A DNA stretch of 40,562 bases from Pirellulaceae bacterium (GTDB lineage Bacteria; Planctomycetota; Planctomycetia; Pirellulales; Pirellulaceae). Position numbers and translations under genes: made by a program. Positions 7,855 through 16,283 of the stretch are shown piece after piece (within the stretch, counting starts at the first letter, position 1; every line of letters starts with the position of its first letter). The notes beneath the pieces are model-generated. The model saw only the letters and a program-made list of their open reading frames with translations, was not told the DNA's origin and searched no databases. The DNA lies in the NCBI GenBank assembly GCA_030748485.1, contig JASMLW010000457.1:1-40562 (forward strand). The letters run 5' to 3'.

Positions 7855-9093
7855 CTACCGCAGCGCGCCGACAACGACCGACGCGTTGTGCCCGCCAAAC
7901 CCAAAGCTGTTGCTCATGGCGGTTTCGATCCGGCGTTCATGGGGTTCGTTGGGCGTGTAGTTGAGATCGCACTCGGGATCGGGGTTCTCGAGATTGATCG
8001 TGGGCGGACAGACGCTTGTCTCGATCGCCTTCATCGTGATGACGAGTTCGATACCGCCGCTGGCTCCCAGCGAATGGCCAAGGTGACTCTTCGTGCTGGA
8101 GACATTGATACTCTGCGCATGTTCGCCGAAGACGCCCTTGAGCGCTTTGGTTTCGGCCTTGTCGCCGAGCGGCGTGCTGGTGCCGTGAGCGTTGATGTAG
8201 TGCATTGCTGTGGGGTCGAGTTCAGCGTCTTGGAGGGCTTCCGACATGGCTCGCGCCGCCCCGGCTCCCTGCTCGTCGGGCTGAGTGATATGCCCGGCGT
8301 CGCCGCTGGCTCCGAAGCCCAGCACCTCGCCGTAAATCTTCGCCCCACGTTTCTTGGCGTGCTCTAGTTCTTCGAAGATGAGGATGCCGGCGCCTTCACT
8401 CAACACGAAGCCATCGCGATCGGCGTCGAATGGTCGGCTCGCCCGCTGCGGGTCGTCATTCCTCAGCGACAGGGCGCGCATGTTTTGAAAGCCGCTGATT
8501 CCCATCGGCGTCATGGCCGCTTCGGTGCCGCCCGTGATCATGATGTCCGCGTCGTCGTGCTGAATCGCCTTGAAAGCGTCACCGATCGCGTTGGTCGCAC
8601 TCGCGCACGCCGTGGCGACTGTCCAATTGGGACCCCGCATTCCGTACTTGATCGAGATCGTACCGCCAGCCGCGTTGAGCATCAGTTTGGGGATGGTCAA
8701 GGCGGAGACGCGATCGGGGCCCCGTTCGAGAAGTTTGCGGACCTGAGCCTCGATGGTGAACAGCCCGCCGATCCCGGAGCCGAGGATGATGCCCGAGCGG
8801 AAAGAGGGTTCTTCGTCGAAGTCGATTCCCGAGTCGTTGACGGCGTCGGTGGCTGCGACCAGCGCAAACTGAGTGAAGCGGTCGAGCCGCTTGTTTTCTT
8901 TGTGAGCAATATAGTCGCTGGGATCCCAGTCGTAGACATCGCCCCCGAACTTGACCTTGAACGGTTCAGGATCGACGACTCGAATCGGGTGTATCCCGCT
9001 GTCGCCCGAAAGTAACTTCGCCCAGAGTTCGTTGACTTGGCAGCTAAGAGATGTGACGACACCGAGCCCAGTAACGACGACGCGCCGATTCAT
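7855..9093 (-). CDS. fabF: Beta-ketoacyl-ACP synthase II
   Basis: FabF condenses malonyl-ACP with acyl-ACP in fatty-acid elongation. The 412-residue protein has the full catalytic set at the positions of the E. coli enzyme: Cys163 in TACAS, His303 in NAHGTSTPLGD, Lys335 and His340 in KSHLGH. It lies 17 nt downstream of acpP on the same strand, so the two are co-transcribed. It is the active counterpart of the E190/N365 homologue at 3693-5003. Confidence 0.96.
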   Translation of the reverse strand: MNRRVVVTGLGVVTSLSCQVNELWAKLLSGDSGIHPIRVVDPEPFKVKFGGDVYDWDPSDYIAHKENKRLDRFTQFALVAATDAVNDSGIDFDEEPSFRSGIILGSGIGGLFTIEAQVRKLLERGPDRVSALTIPKLMLNAAGGTISIKYGMRGPNWTVATACASATNAIGDAFKAIQHDDADIMITGGTEAAMTPMGISGFQNMRALSLRNDDPQRASRPFDADRDGFVLSEGAGILIFEELEHAKKRGAKIYGEVLGFGASGDAGHITQPDEQGAGAARAMSEALQDAELDPTAMHYINAHGTSTPLGDKAETKALKGVFGEHAQSINVSSTKSHLGHSLGASGGIELVITMKAIETSVCPPTINLENPDPECDLNYTPNEPHERRIETAMSNSFGFGGHNASVVVGALR

Positions 9094-9110
9094 ACTCCCG
9101 CCCGCATTCC

Positions 9111-9347
9111 TTAAGAAGATTGCTCTTCAATGAAATCAATCGCCTCGCCGACAGTCTGGATCTTCTCGGCGGCGTCGTCTGGAATGTGGATGTCGAATTC
9201 CTCCTCCAGTTCCATGACGAGTTCGACGGTATCCAGCGAATCGGCGCCCATGTCGACGAACGAAGTTGCTTTCGTGATCTTTTCTCGATCGTAACCGAGT
9301 TGATCGGCGACGATGTCAATGACGCGGTCGGAAATGGACACCTTCAC
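9111..9347 (-). CDS. acpP: Acyl carrier protein
   Basis: The 78-residue acidic protein carries fatty-acyl intermediates on a phosphopantetheine arm attached to Ser37 in the GADSLD motif (residues 34-39). The start is a GTG at 9347, chosen because GGAGGAC lies directly upstream and the length equals that of the family. It precedes fabF and has its own upstream promoter, consistent with the high ACP level cells need. Confidence 0.96.
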   Translation of the reverse strand: MKVSISDRVIDIVADQLGYDREKITKATSFVDMGADSLDTVELVMELEEEFDIHIPDDAAEKIQTVGEAIDFIEEQSS

Positions 9348-9439
9348 CGTCCTCCATTAATCAAATTCTCGAGTTGCTGTCGCATGTGGATTGAAGGAAA
9401 TCCGCTGTGAAGCAGGAATTGCGCTCAAATACGAGCCAC

Positions 9440-9469
9440 AAGATAGAGGATTCATAACCGACAGGTCAA
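9440..9469 (-). promoter_or_regulatory. Internal promoter for acpP-fabF
   Basis: In the 150-bp gap between fabG and acpP the minus strand has -35 TTGACC (9464-9469), an 18-bp spacer and -10 TATCTT (9440-9445). This would give acpP-fabF extra transcription with a leader of about 85 nt. Confidence 0.5.
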
Positions 9470-9497
9470 GGCAGGGGACCCGGCTGAGTTTAGAATC

Positions 9498-10259
9498 TTA
9501 TCCGGTCATTCCCCCATCCACCGTCAGTGTGTGCCCGGTGACGTACGCCGCCGCCGGGCTGGCGAGGAAAAGCACAGTCGCCGCCACGTCCTCAGGTGTT
9601 CCCAGACGTTTGGCGGGAATGCGCTTCTTCGCCTCCGTTATCACAATATCACCCAGCGCTTTTGTCATTTCGCTTTCAATGAAACCCGGGGCCACCGCAT
9701 TGATGGTCACCTTGCGGCCCGCCAATTCGCGGCTCAGGCTGCGGGTGAGGCCGATCATTCCCGCCTTGGACGCCGAGTAGTTGGTCTGACCGGGGTTGCC
9801 GATCAGACCGGAGACGCTCGACACGTTGATAATGCGCCCGTACCGAGCCCGCATCATGTGCCGCGACGCCGCGCGGGAGAACAAGAACGTGCCTCGCAAG
9901 TTGGTTTCAATCACCGTGTCCCACTCCTCGTCCGTCATCCGCGGCAGTAGCGTGTCGCGAGTAACGCCGGCGTTGTTGACGAGGATATCGAGCCGTTCCC
10001 AGTCGTCGGCGACGCCGTCGACCACCGACTCAACGCTCTCCTTGCTGGTCACGTCACAACTGAAGGCTTCGGCCTGACCGCCGTCGCCTGAGATTTCGTT
10101 GACGACCGCCGCCAGTTTTTCGGCGTTTCTCGCCACGCAGGCGACCCGCGCTCCGTTGGCCGCCAGGGCGATCGCCATCGCGCGACCCAACCCCTGGGAA
10201 GCTCCCGTGACAATCGCCGTTTGCCCCGCCAAGTCGACTTTGAGCGTGTCGAGACTCAT
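9498..10259 (-). CDS. fabG: 3-oxoacyl-ACP reductase
   Basis: FabG reduces 3-oxoacyl-ACP with NADPH in fatty-acid elongation. The 253-residue short-chain dehydrogenase has the cofactor motif TGASQGLG (residues 18-25), NNAG (95-98), catalytic Ser148, and Tyr161 and Lys165 in YSASK. The GNPGQTNY context before the Tyr is typical of FabG rather than of general short-chain dehydrogenases. It lies between fabD and acpP on one strand. Confidence 0.93.
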   Translation of the reverse strand: MSLDTLKVDLAGQTAIVTGASQGLGRAMAIALAANGARVACVARNAEKLAAVVNEISGDGGQAEAFSCDVTSKESVESVVDGVADDWERLDILVNNAGVTRDTLLPRMTDEEWDTVIETNLRGTFLFSRAASRHMMRARYGRIINVSSVSGLIGNPGQTNYSASKAGMIGLTRSLSRELAGRKVTINAVAPGFIESEMTKALGDIVITEAKKRIPAKRLGTPEDVAATVLFLASPAAAYVTGHTLTVDGGMTG

Positions 10260-10342
10260 TTGCAGTCACCTCAGGTTTCCCGCCGCGGCGTTCGCGACGA
10301 AGGGTTCATTCACGCACCAATTCCAACAATCAATTCCAGCAA

Positions 10343-11254
10343 TCAACATCCGACATTCTCGCAGGAGATTCTCCGATCGACTCGTCGCAACAGCCCCCGC
10401 AACACACGTCCGGGACCAATCTCGACAAACTGGTCGACGCCCGCCGACAACATCGCCCGCATCGAGTCCTCCCAACGAACAGGTGAAACGACCTGCTGAA
10501 TCAAGAGCTCTCGGATCTCGTCGGGGTCGGTGTGAGCCTGCGCATCCACGTTGGAGACGACGGGAATCCGGGGAGGTTTCAGGTCGGCGTCCGCCAGGGC
10601 CGCCGTCAGTCTCGCCACGGCTGACTCCATCAGCGGCGTGTGAAAGGCTCCGGCCACAGCCAGCGGGATTGTCTTCATGGCCCCCGCCGCGTCGGCCGCT
10701 TCGGCGACGCGTTGGCAAGCGGTTGAGTGGCCCGAGACGACCGTGTTGCCCGGACAGAGTAAATTGGCCGTCCGCAATACCTCCCCGTCTGCGCGGACCT
10801 GCTCGCACAACTCGGCGATCCGGTCCGGCTCGAGGCCCAAGATGCTTACCATTCCACTGTCGACGGCGTCCGCCGCCGCCTGCATGGCCTCGCCGCGCGC
10901 TTGGACAACTCGCAACCCGGTCTCGAAGTCCATCACGCCGGCGAAAACCACCGCCGTGTACTCGCCCAAACTAAGGCCCGCAGCCATCGCGCATTCGTTC
11001 GCCGCCTCAGGCCGATCCGCCGACAACTGCTCAAGCGCCGCGAGGCTGGCGACAAACAGGCCGGGCTGACTGTGGACAGTTGAATTCAGTTTTTCGGCGG
11101 GACCGTCAAAGCAGACCGCCGACAAGTCGTACCCCAAAACCTCATTGGCGCGCGAAAATAATTCCCCCGCGCGCGGTAGTTGTGCGGCAACCTGGCGACC
11201 CATGCCGACGGTCTGCGCACCTTGACCGGGGAAGAGAAATGCTGTTTTGCTCAA
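10343..11254 (-). CDS. fabD: Malonyl-CoA:ACP transacylase
   Basis: FabD loads malonyl groups from CoA onto ACP. The 303-residue protein begins with the family signature FLFPGQGAQ, has the nucleophile Ser95 in GLSLGEY, and His205 in AGAFHTPLM. It is on the same strand as fabG, 83 nt upstream of it, and 57 nt downstream of rpmF. The usual intervening genes plsX and fabH are absent. Confidence 0.95.
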   Translation of the reverse strand: MSKTAFLFPGQGAQTVGMGRQVAAQLPRAGELFSRANEVLGYDLSAVCFDGPAEKLNSTVHSQPGLFVASLAALEQLSADRPEAANECAMAAGLSLGEYTAVVFAGVMDFETGLRVVQARGEAMQAAADAVDSGMVSILGLEPDRIAELCEQVRADGEVLRTANLLCPGNTVVSGHSTACQRVAEAADAAGAMKTIPLAVAGAFHTPLMESAVARLTAALADADLKPPRIPVVSNVDAQAHTDPDEIRELLIQQVVSPVRWEDSMRAMLSAGVDQFVEIGPGRVLRGLLRRVDRRISCENVGC

Positions 11255-11311
11255 CGGAGTCGTTTCCGCAGAATCGGCCCAATCGGTATTGGCCTAGGTC
11301 CCCAACAAGCG

Positions 11312-11494
11312 TTACCCGTCACCCGTCTCGACAACCGTGCGACCCATATACGATCCACATGTTGGGCAAACGACATGTGTTGGGACAGCCGTGCTGCATT
11401 TGGGACAGTAGTTCAGCGGTCGGGGCTTCTTTTGGTCGTGAGATCGACGTTTGCCGGTCCGTGAATTTGAGTGTTTTCGCTTTGGTACGGCCAT
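11312..11494 (-). CDS. rpmF: 50S ribosomal protein L32
   Basis: The 60-residue basic protein starts MAVPKRKHSNSR and has a zinc-binding set of four cysteines, C30, C33, C43 and C46. L32 is part of the large ribosomal subunit. It heads the fatty-acid cluster, as in many bacteria, linking ribosome and lipid synthesis. A consensus promoter lies 33 nt upstream of its ATG. Confidence 0.95.
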   Translation of the reverse strand: MAVPKRKHSNSRTGKRRSHDQKKPRPLNYCPKCSTAVPTHVVCPTCGSYMGRTVVETGDG

Positions 11495-11527
11495 GGCCCA
11501 AATCTCTAGATTGCTGACAAACGGCTC

Positions 11528-11556
11528 ATGCTATGGCCCTCCTTAAACACTGTCAA
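11528..11556 (-). promoter_or_regulatory. Promoter of the rpmF-fab cluster
   Basis: The minus strand has a perfect -35 TTGACA (11551-11556), exactly 17 bp of spacer, and -10 TAGCAT (11528-11533, four of six). The predicted start is near 11521, with a leader of about 27 nt before rpmF. Confidence 0.6.
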
Positions 11557-11769
11557 GGCGTGTCGAAAGCACGCCGAGAGGGGTGCCCAGGGGAACGCCA
11601 TGTGGCCTGCCGATTCGATCCGCCTGGGCGGGTCCCGCAACCGGGATAGCTGTTCTGGTCGAGAACGATATTCGGTATCACGCCAAGCTCCTCCCAACGA
11701 GAGACTGCGCGAGATTGGTTATCGATAGAGTTGACGTAAGTTTTTTATTCAAAAAGAGTTATAGCGATA

Positions 11770-11797
11770 TTGCCTTCTGCCGATAGGTCGTTATGAT
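11770..11797 (+). promoter_or_regulatory. Candidate promoter of the ferritin-like gene
   Basis: -35 TTGCCT (11770-11775), a 16-bp spacer and -10 TATGAT (11792-11797, five of six matches) lie about 55 bp before the ATG at 11853, at the edge of an AT-rich tract. Confidence 0.4.
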
Positions 11798-11852
11798 TCC
11801 AGGCTCAACCTCACACCCCATCGCGATCTCGCGAAACCAGAAGGAGCTAATC

Positions 11853-12302
11853 ATGAACCAGCCAGTCATCGACAAACTGAACGACATCCTGCGACACGAG
11901 TGGACAGGCGTCGCTCAATACGCCCAGGCCTCCTTCCTCGTCCACGGCGTTTGGCGAGCTGTCTACGCCTCGACGTTCTCGTCCAGCGCCAAGGAGTGTT
12001 TTGGGCATGCCAAATCGATCGGCGACAAGATCGTCGCTCTGGAAGGAGTGCCCAGTCTGGAGCGAAACAATGTCAAGCAGACCAACGATCTGCACGAGAT
12101 GCTGGAAAACGCACTGGAGTTCGAATCGGCCGCAGTTGGGTTGTACAACGAAGCTCTCGCTCTGTGTGATGGCGATCGGGCCCTGGAGGTGTTCCTCGAG
12201 GACATCCTGATCGAGGAGCAAGAGGGTGCGGATGAATTCGGGAAGCTGCTCAGAGAGCAATCCGCCGCCGGCGGCTCCGCGACCGCTTCCAAGACGGCCT
12301 AG
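11853..12302 (+). CDS. Ferritin-like (bacterioferritin-type) protein
   Basis: The start at 11853 is chosen for the Shine-Dalgarno AGAAGGAG at normal spacing; an ATG 60 bp upstream lacks one. The 149-residue product is a four-helix bundle like bacterioferritin, which stores or detoxifies iron: LRHEWTGVAQYAQ in helix 1, GHAKSIGDKIVALEGVP in helix 2, EFESAAVGLYNEALALC in helix 3 and ILIEEQEGADEF in helix 4. Ligands E16, H52, E91 and E122 fit the diiron site. The helix-2 Glu (E48) is displaced by one residue and the helix-4 His is Gly125. The heme-binding Met of true bacterioferritin is Phe50. It is therefore probably a non-heme relative with an altered metal site. The Ala/Gly/Ser tail is likely disordered. 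Confidence 0.8.
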   Translation: MNQPVIDKLNDILRHEWTGVAQYAQASFLVHGVWRAVYASTFSSSAKECFGHAKSIGDKIVALEGVPSLERNNVKQTNDLHEMLENALEFESAAVGLYNEALALCDGDRALEVFLEDILIEEQEGADEFGKLLREQSAAGGSATASKTA

Positions 12303-12327
12303 CCTTGCCGCCAGAGTATCCTGAGCA

Positions 12328-12603
12328 TCAGGCGCTTTCGGCTCGCACGATGCGCGGCTGCCATTCCGTCGGGGTCGATCGGGCCGGACGCGAAACACCT
12401 CCCCGCAACGCGGACCACTGCGCCGGTTCGAGGGAGACCGAACTCTGCGTGTACCAACCGACACCCTCGCCCCACGATTGCTGTCGAAGCTCGATGCGCG
12501 TGGTCTTCCCATCCTGGACGTGGAGAACCAGCAAACGCTGATCTGTGGTCGCGCCAGGAAGTTGCTGGAGGATCGCCTCTTGTGGTTCTCGCGTGACGTG
12601 CAT
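12328..12603 (-). CDS. Small uncharacterised protein (91 aa)
   Basis: I do not know a function. The frame is favoured over overlapping frames because its composition is balanced and it has a protein-like core (QRLLVLHVQDGKTTRIELRQ, then GEGVGWYTQSSVSLEPAQW). I recall similar short proteins in planctomycete genomes but cannot verify this here. No signal peptide or membrane segment is seen; alternating hydrophobic residues suggest a small beta-rich cytosolic protein. It is convergent with the ferritin-like gene (25 bp apart) and divergent from ruvB. A palindrome at 12648-12660 lies between it and ruvB. Confidence 0.55.
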   Translation of the reverse strand: MHVTREPQEAILQQLPGATTDQRLLVLHVQDGKTTRIELRQQSWGEGVGWYTQSSVSLEPAQWSALRGGVSRPARSTPTEWQPRIVRAESA

Positions 12604-12647
12604 AGGGGGCCGGACCGGGTTTGGTGATATTGAGACCGCGTATCAAA

Positions 12648-12660
12648 AGTAGATTCTACT
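12648..12660. promoter_or_regulatory. Palindrome between the 91-aa gene and ruvB, possible operator
   Basis: AGTAGA and TCTACT form a perfect 6+6 inverted repeat around one T. It lies 45 bp before the 91-aa gene and about 125 bp before ruvB, in a GC-rich genome where such AT-containing symmetry is uncommon. A repressor site, for example for DNA damage control of ruvB, is a guess. Confidence 0.3.
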
Positions 12661-12785
12661 CGGCTGGCGACGCTCGGCAACCCCCGTTTCGACCAAAAGA
12701 TCTCCGTCCGACCGATCTGTCCGATCGACCACTTCGCGCGTTATATTCTCTGGACTTTACATTTGTTCACCTGGGAGCGTAGTCG

Positions 12786-13838
12786 ATGGCGCGGGAAACG
12801 GTGCTGGGTGGGTCCAGTGACGACGACGACGACGGGGACCGTCCCGACAAGCAATCTCAGGATGACGACCCGCGGCTCCGCCCCCAGCGCATGTGGGAAA
12901 TCGTTGGGCAACGAGAGGTTTACGAGCGGATTTCGATAGCCGTGGACGCGGCCAGCAAGCGGCAGGAGCCGATGGGGCACGTCTTGTTGGACGGTCCACC
13001 GGGGCTTGGCAAGACGACATTCGCGTTGTGCATTCCCCGCGAATTGGATGTGGCCGTTCGCGTCACGACGGCAGCGGCACTCAGGTCGCCGCGCGACTTG
13101 GTGCCGTACTTGACCAACGCCGAAGAGGGTTCGGTGTTGTTTATCGACGAGATTCATCGTCTGCCGCACGCCGTGGAGGAATACCTGTACCCGGCGATGG
13201 AGGACTTTCGGCTCGACGTCGTTCTGGGGGAGGGGGTCAACGCGCGGACGCTGAACATCTCGCTCAAACCCTTCACGCTGATCGGTGCGACGACGCGAGC
13301 GGGCATGTTGACCGCGCCGTTGCGGGATCGCTTTCAAGTGCGCGAGCATCTCGATTTCTACTCGCTCGACGAATTGACGGAGATTGTGATTCGCAACGCG
13401 AACAAGTTGAGTCTGCCGATTGACGGCGAGTCGGCGACCGAAATAGCCCGTCGCAGCCGCGGCACTCCGCGGATCGCCAACAATCACCTGCGCTGGGTGC
13501 GCGACTACGCCGAGTCAAAGGCGGACGGAGAGGTCTCGGTCGATGTCACTCACGCCGCGCTCAAGATGGCTCAAGTCGACGAATTGGGATTGGGGCGTTT
13601 GGACCGCCAGTACTTGAAGACGCTGATCGAGGTGTTCGGTGGCGGGCCGAGCGGGCTGGAGTCGATCGCCCACACGATGAACATCGCCCCGGACACGCTC
13701 GAAGACGAAATTGAACCGTACTTGCTGCGGATCGGAATGGTGGTGCGGACATCGCGCGGCCGAATCGCCAAGCGGCGGGCTTTTGAGCACTTGAACATCG
13801 CTCCCCCCGCGGACGATGAACAGCCGTCGCTGTTTTGA
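12786..13838 (+). CDS. ruvB: Holliday junction ATP-dependent helicase RuvB
   Basis: RuvB is the AAA+ ring motor that drives branch migration with RuvA. The 350-residue protein has Walker A GPPGLGKT (70-77), Walker B LFIDEIH, sensor region GATTRAGMLTAPLRDRF, the arginine-finger and sensor-2 region (RRSRGTPRIANNHLRW) and the C-terminal winged helix ending in RRAFEHL. The N-terminus has an extra acidic run of aspartates (residues 11-18). The start follows a GGGAG Shine-Dalgarno. It is not next to ruvA and ruvC, which lie 3 kb away on the other strand. Confidence 0.96.
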   Translation: MARETVLGGSSDDDDDGDRPDKQSQDDDPRLRPQRMWEIVGQREVYERISIAVDAASKRQEPMGHVLLDGPPGLGKTTFALCIPRELDVAVRVTTAAALRSPRDLVPYLTNAEEGSVLFIDEIHRLPHAVEEYLYPAMEDFRLDVVLGEGVNARTLNISLKPFTLIGATTRAGMLTAPLRDRFQVREHLDFYSLDELTEIVIRNANKLSLPIDGESATEIARRSRGTPRIANNHLRWVRDYAESKADGEVSVDVTHAALKMAQVDELGLGRLDRQYLKTLIEVFGGGPSGLESIAHTMNIAPDTLEDEIEPYLLRIGMVVRTSRGRIAKRRAFEHLNIAPPADDEQPSLF

Positions 13839-13869
13839 CGCGGGCCGGCGGGGGCGAATCCGCCGCGCC

Positions 13870-14859
13870 TCAAAACATGCTCGCGATCGCTCCGGCGGCG
13901 AGCAGCAGGACGAAACCTCCTACCAAGACGGCGGCCACGATCGCCACGATCATGGCGAGTTTTCCCCAGGCGAACGGCGCTTCACCGGCCGCCTTGCCGG
14001 TTTGCCCATTGACGAGAAATCGATAGACCTTGTCTTCGTAGCGATAGGCCATGATCCAGACCGGCAGCAGGATCGGCTCAGAGGTCAGACCCTCCATGCG
14101 CACGTTGACCTTGACGTGGCGCGAGCGCCCGGGGATGTACCGCGCGCAGGTTTGCCGCTCGGATTCCTCGAGGCCTCGTCGAGCCAGCGGGCGCGCGTAC
14201 TTGCGGGGCACCCGGAATTGCTCGACCACCACGTTGTCCAGGTCGACCTGATCGGTCGCCACACCGCCGGACAGATCGAACGGGCAGAGCGAGCGAGTTT
14301 CGGTGGGGGTCAACGCGCCGCTGGCGCCGACCAGCAAGCCACTGAAGCGACTGCGGTTCTCGCCGGTCATCGGACACCAATCGCCTCGCGCTCCGAACGG
14401 TGTGTCGCTGCTGTCGCCAGTCCAGTAGGTGAACGTCCGCGCGCGAAAGACCCAATACGGCACGTAGACGGCGGTCATCTTTGTGATCACAGCCCGCTCG
14501 GACATGTCCTTGGGCCGCCAAAACCCCTTGCTCGCCGCGCGGATCATGATTTTCTGCGCCGTCTCGCGGTTGATAGAGAAGGGCACCACTTGCCGCGGAG
14601 CCAACGCGCGCGCGTCCTCGCGTTGCTCGAGTTTCTCGGAGCCGCAAAACGGACAGCGCAATGTTTGGGCCGACGCGTCGTAGCTCATCGAAGCGCCGCA
14701 TCCTTGGCAGTCGAAGTTGTGCGTCGACATCAGTTGGCCGTCGGCGAACTCGCGATCGGGACGGTCGTGCGGCGCTTCGGCGCCGCAGTTTGAACAGAAC
14801 AGATCTTCTTCATCGAGCAGGGCGCGGCAGGCGGCGCACTTTTCCAGCAGATCGGACAT
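13870..14859 (-). CDS. Double zinc-ribbon protein with C-terminal membrane tail (paralogue 1)
   Basis: The function is unknown. The 329-residue protein opens with two zinc ribbons (C8, C11, C22, C25 and C51, C54, C69, C72). A middle domain follows with VPYWVF, TGDSS and the segment PILLPVWIMAYRYEDK, then the block FLVNGQTGKAAG. A hydrophobic tail of about 28 residues at the very C-terminus spans the membrane once or forms a hairpin. Without a signal peptide the ribbons should face the cytosol, as in a tail-anchored protein. It is 45 bp downstream of paralogue 2, which has the same plan, so the pair arose by tandem duplication. Zinc ribbons of this sort often bind nucleic acid or protein; which applies here cannot be told. 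Confidence 0.75.
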   Translation of the reverse strand: MSDLLEKCAACRALLDEEDLFCSNCGAEAPHDRPDREFADGQLMSTHNFDCQGCGASMSYDASAQTLRCPFCGSEKLEQREDARALAPRQVVPFSINRETAQKIMIRAASKGFWRPKDMSERAVITKMTAVYVPYWVFRARTFTYWTGDSSDTPFGARGDWCPMTGENRSRFSGLLVGASGALTPTETRSLCPFDLSGGVATDQVDLDNVVVEQFRVPRKYARPLARRGLEESERQTCARYIPGRSRHVKVNVRMEGLTSEPILLPVWIMAYRYEDKVYRFLVNGQTGKAAGEAPFAWGKLAMIVAIVAAVLVGGFVLLLAAGAIASMF

Positions 14860-14904
14860 CGGCGTCTCAGCTTGTTGTTTTCGCGTGGCGGGGAAAGGTA
14901 CTCG

Positions 14905-16059
14905 TCAAAACATGGCGGCCAGCGCTCCGGACATCATGATCAGGACGATGATCGCCGCGATCGCGCCGATCACGCCGAAGATCACCCAACTGACTTTCTT
15001 CCACGAAACGGGCTTGTCTCCGGCGACTTTGCCCGTCTGCCCGTTGACCAGGAAGCGAAACAGTTTGTCGCCGTACTTGTAGGTGAGCACGTAGACAGGC
15101 AGCAAACAGAGATCGGACGAGATCTTCGAGAAGGTCGTCGTGACGTCCAAATTGCGGTGTGTGTTGCCGGGCATGAAGCGGCCGACGTTGCTGTGTTCGC
15201 GCCGATAAAACTCATCCTGCGACATCTGCAGCGCTTGATCGCGGGCGACGGAGTACTCTTCGCACACCCACCCGGCCAGGAAGTACGGCTGGTAGCGCTT
15301 CAATGCGGGCAGCTGGAACGGCTTGATGCGATCGGCGTCCGACTGCGAAAGGCCGCGGCTTCCCGACACGAGGTAACCGCTGTAATAGCGGTGGTGTTTG
15401 CCGGACAAGGGCCACCATTCGGTTTCTCGGACGCGCCGCGTCTTGGTAACCCACTTGCCGTTTTCCCGAGTGCGATACGTTTCGGTGCGATACCAGTATT
15501 CACCGATGCTGGCCGACCACGCGCTTTCGGCGAGCATGCTAAAGGACCAGAACGGCAGGTAGACGCCGCGCTGCTTGTCGGCGACCGCGGCGACACTCAA
15601 ATCGCCCGGGCGAAACCACTTGTTTTGAGTGATCCATTGACGAAACTTCTCCCGCGCCTCATCGGGCGTCACGGCGAAACCGATAACGAACTCGGGCTCT
15701 TGCCGCGAACTCACATCAGGCGAGAACTCGGCGACATAGGTGGAGTCGCAGAAAGTGCAGACGTAGCTGCGCTGATCGGGATCGACGCCGACTTCGCTCG
15801 AACAGTTCTCGCAGCGAAAGAACTTCTGGCGGGGCGCGGCGACGGTCGCTTCGATGACGACTTCCGGGACAGTGGCGGCGTGGGGAGTGTGCGTCGCGCC
15901 ACAGGACGAACAAAACGAATCCAATTCGTCGATCGGAGCTCCGCAACCTTCACACAGGTCGCCGTGCGGGCTGACCGCCGCGACGTCGACCGGGCTTTCC
16001 ATCGAGCTGTCATCTTCGACGGGGTCGAGATAGACAATATCGGCTTCAGATTCGGGCAT
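14905..16059 (-). CDS. Double zinc-ribbon protein with C-terminal membrane tail (paralogue 2)
   Basis: The 384-residue protein has the same plan as its downstream neighbour: two zinc ribbons (C36, C39, C50, C53 and C83, C86, C101, C104), a middle domain with VYLPFWSF and WWPLSGKHHRYYSGYLV, the block FRFLVNGQTGKVAG, and a C-terminal hydrophobic tail of about 27 residues. It differs by a 30-residue acidic N-terminal extension and a longer middle domain. It follows ruvA by 224 nt on the same strand, so it may be at the end of the ispF-cysS-ruvC-ruvA transcript. The function is not known. Confidence 0.75.
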   Translation of the reverse strand: MPESEADIVYLDPVEDDSSMESPVDVAAVSPHGDLCEGCGAPIDELDSFCSSCGATHTPHAATVPEVVIEATVAAPRQKFFRCENCSSEVGVDPDQRSYVCTFCDSTYVAEFSPDVSSRQEPEFVIGFAVTPDEAREKFRQWITQNKWFRPGDLSVAAVADKQRGVYLPFWSFSMLAESAWSASIGEYWYRTETYRTRENGKWVTKTRRVRETEWWPLSGKHHRYYSGYLVSGSRGLSQSDADRIKPFQLPALKRYQPYFLAGWVCEEYSVARDQALQMSQDEFYRREHSNVGRFMPGNTHRNLDVTTTFSKISSDLCLLPVYVLTYKYGDKLFRFLVNGQTGKVAGDKPVSWKKVSWVIFGVIGAIAAIIVLIMMSGALAAMF

Positions 16060-16283
16060 TTGTTGATCTCGAAGTTCGCGTTGCGGTGCTCAGATTTCTT
16101 GATCAGCCGGTCGATCAAACGGAAACAGTGTGACCGACGGGGCGGGGCGAGAAAACACCGGCGGCCGTTGGAAGGGCCGAATTGCCTCGCCGCTGAGGCG
16201 CGAGTCGGTCGACTTCGGCGACTCGGCCCGCGGAACTTGCCCCGCTCACCCGTTCCCACAGAGATTTGAGCGCCCGACAGCGA

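Larger units (their letters stand above)
11495..11852. other. Divergent intergenic region between rpmF and the ferritin-like gene
   Basis: No gene is seen in these 358 bases; the yceD gene often found before rpmF is missing. The region holds the rpmF promoter (11528-11556, minus), a candidate promoter for the ferritin-like gene (11770-11797, plus) and an AT-rich tract at about 11732-11772 that stands out from the GC-rich surroundings. Confidence 0.6.

Noticed and set aside
11506-11697. 63-codon minus-strand frame before rpmF
   Set aside because: It spans the rpmF -35 and -10 boxes and resembles no known protein.
14872-16269. Open frame of 465 codons on the plus strand
   Set aside because: It is antisense to the zinc-ribbon paralogue 2, whose cysteine pattern is conserved in its neighbour.
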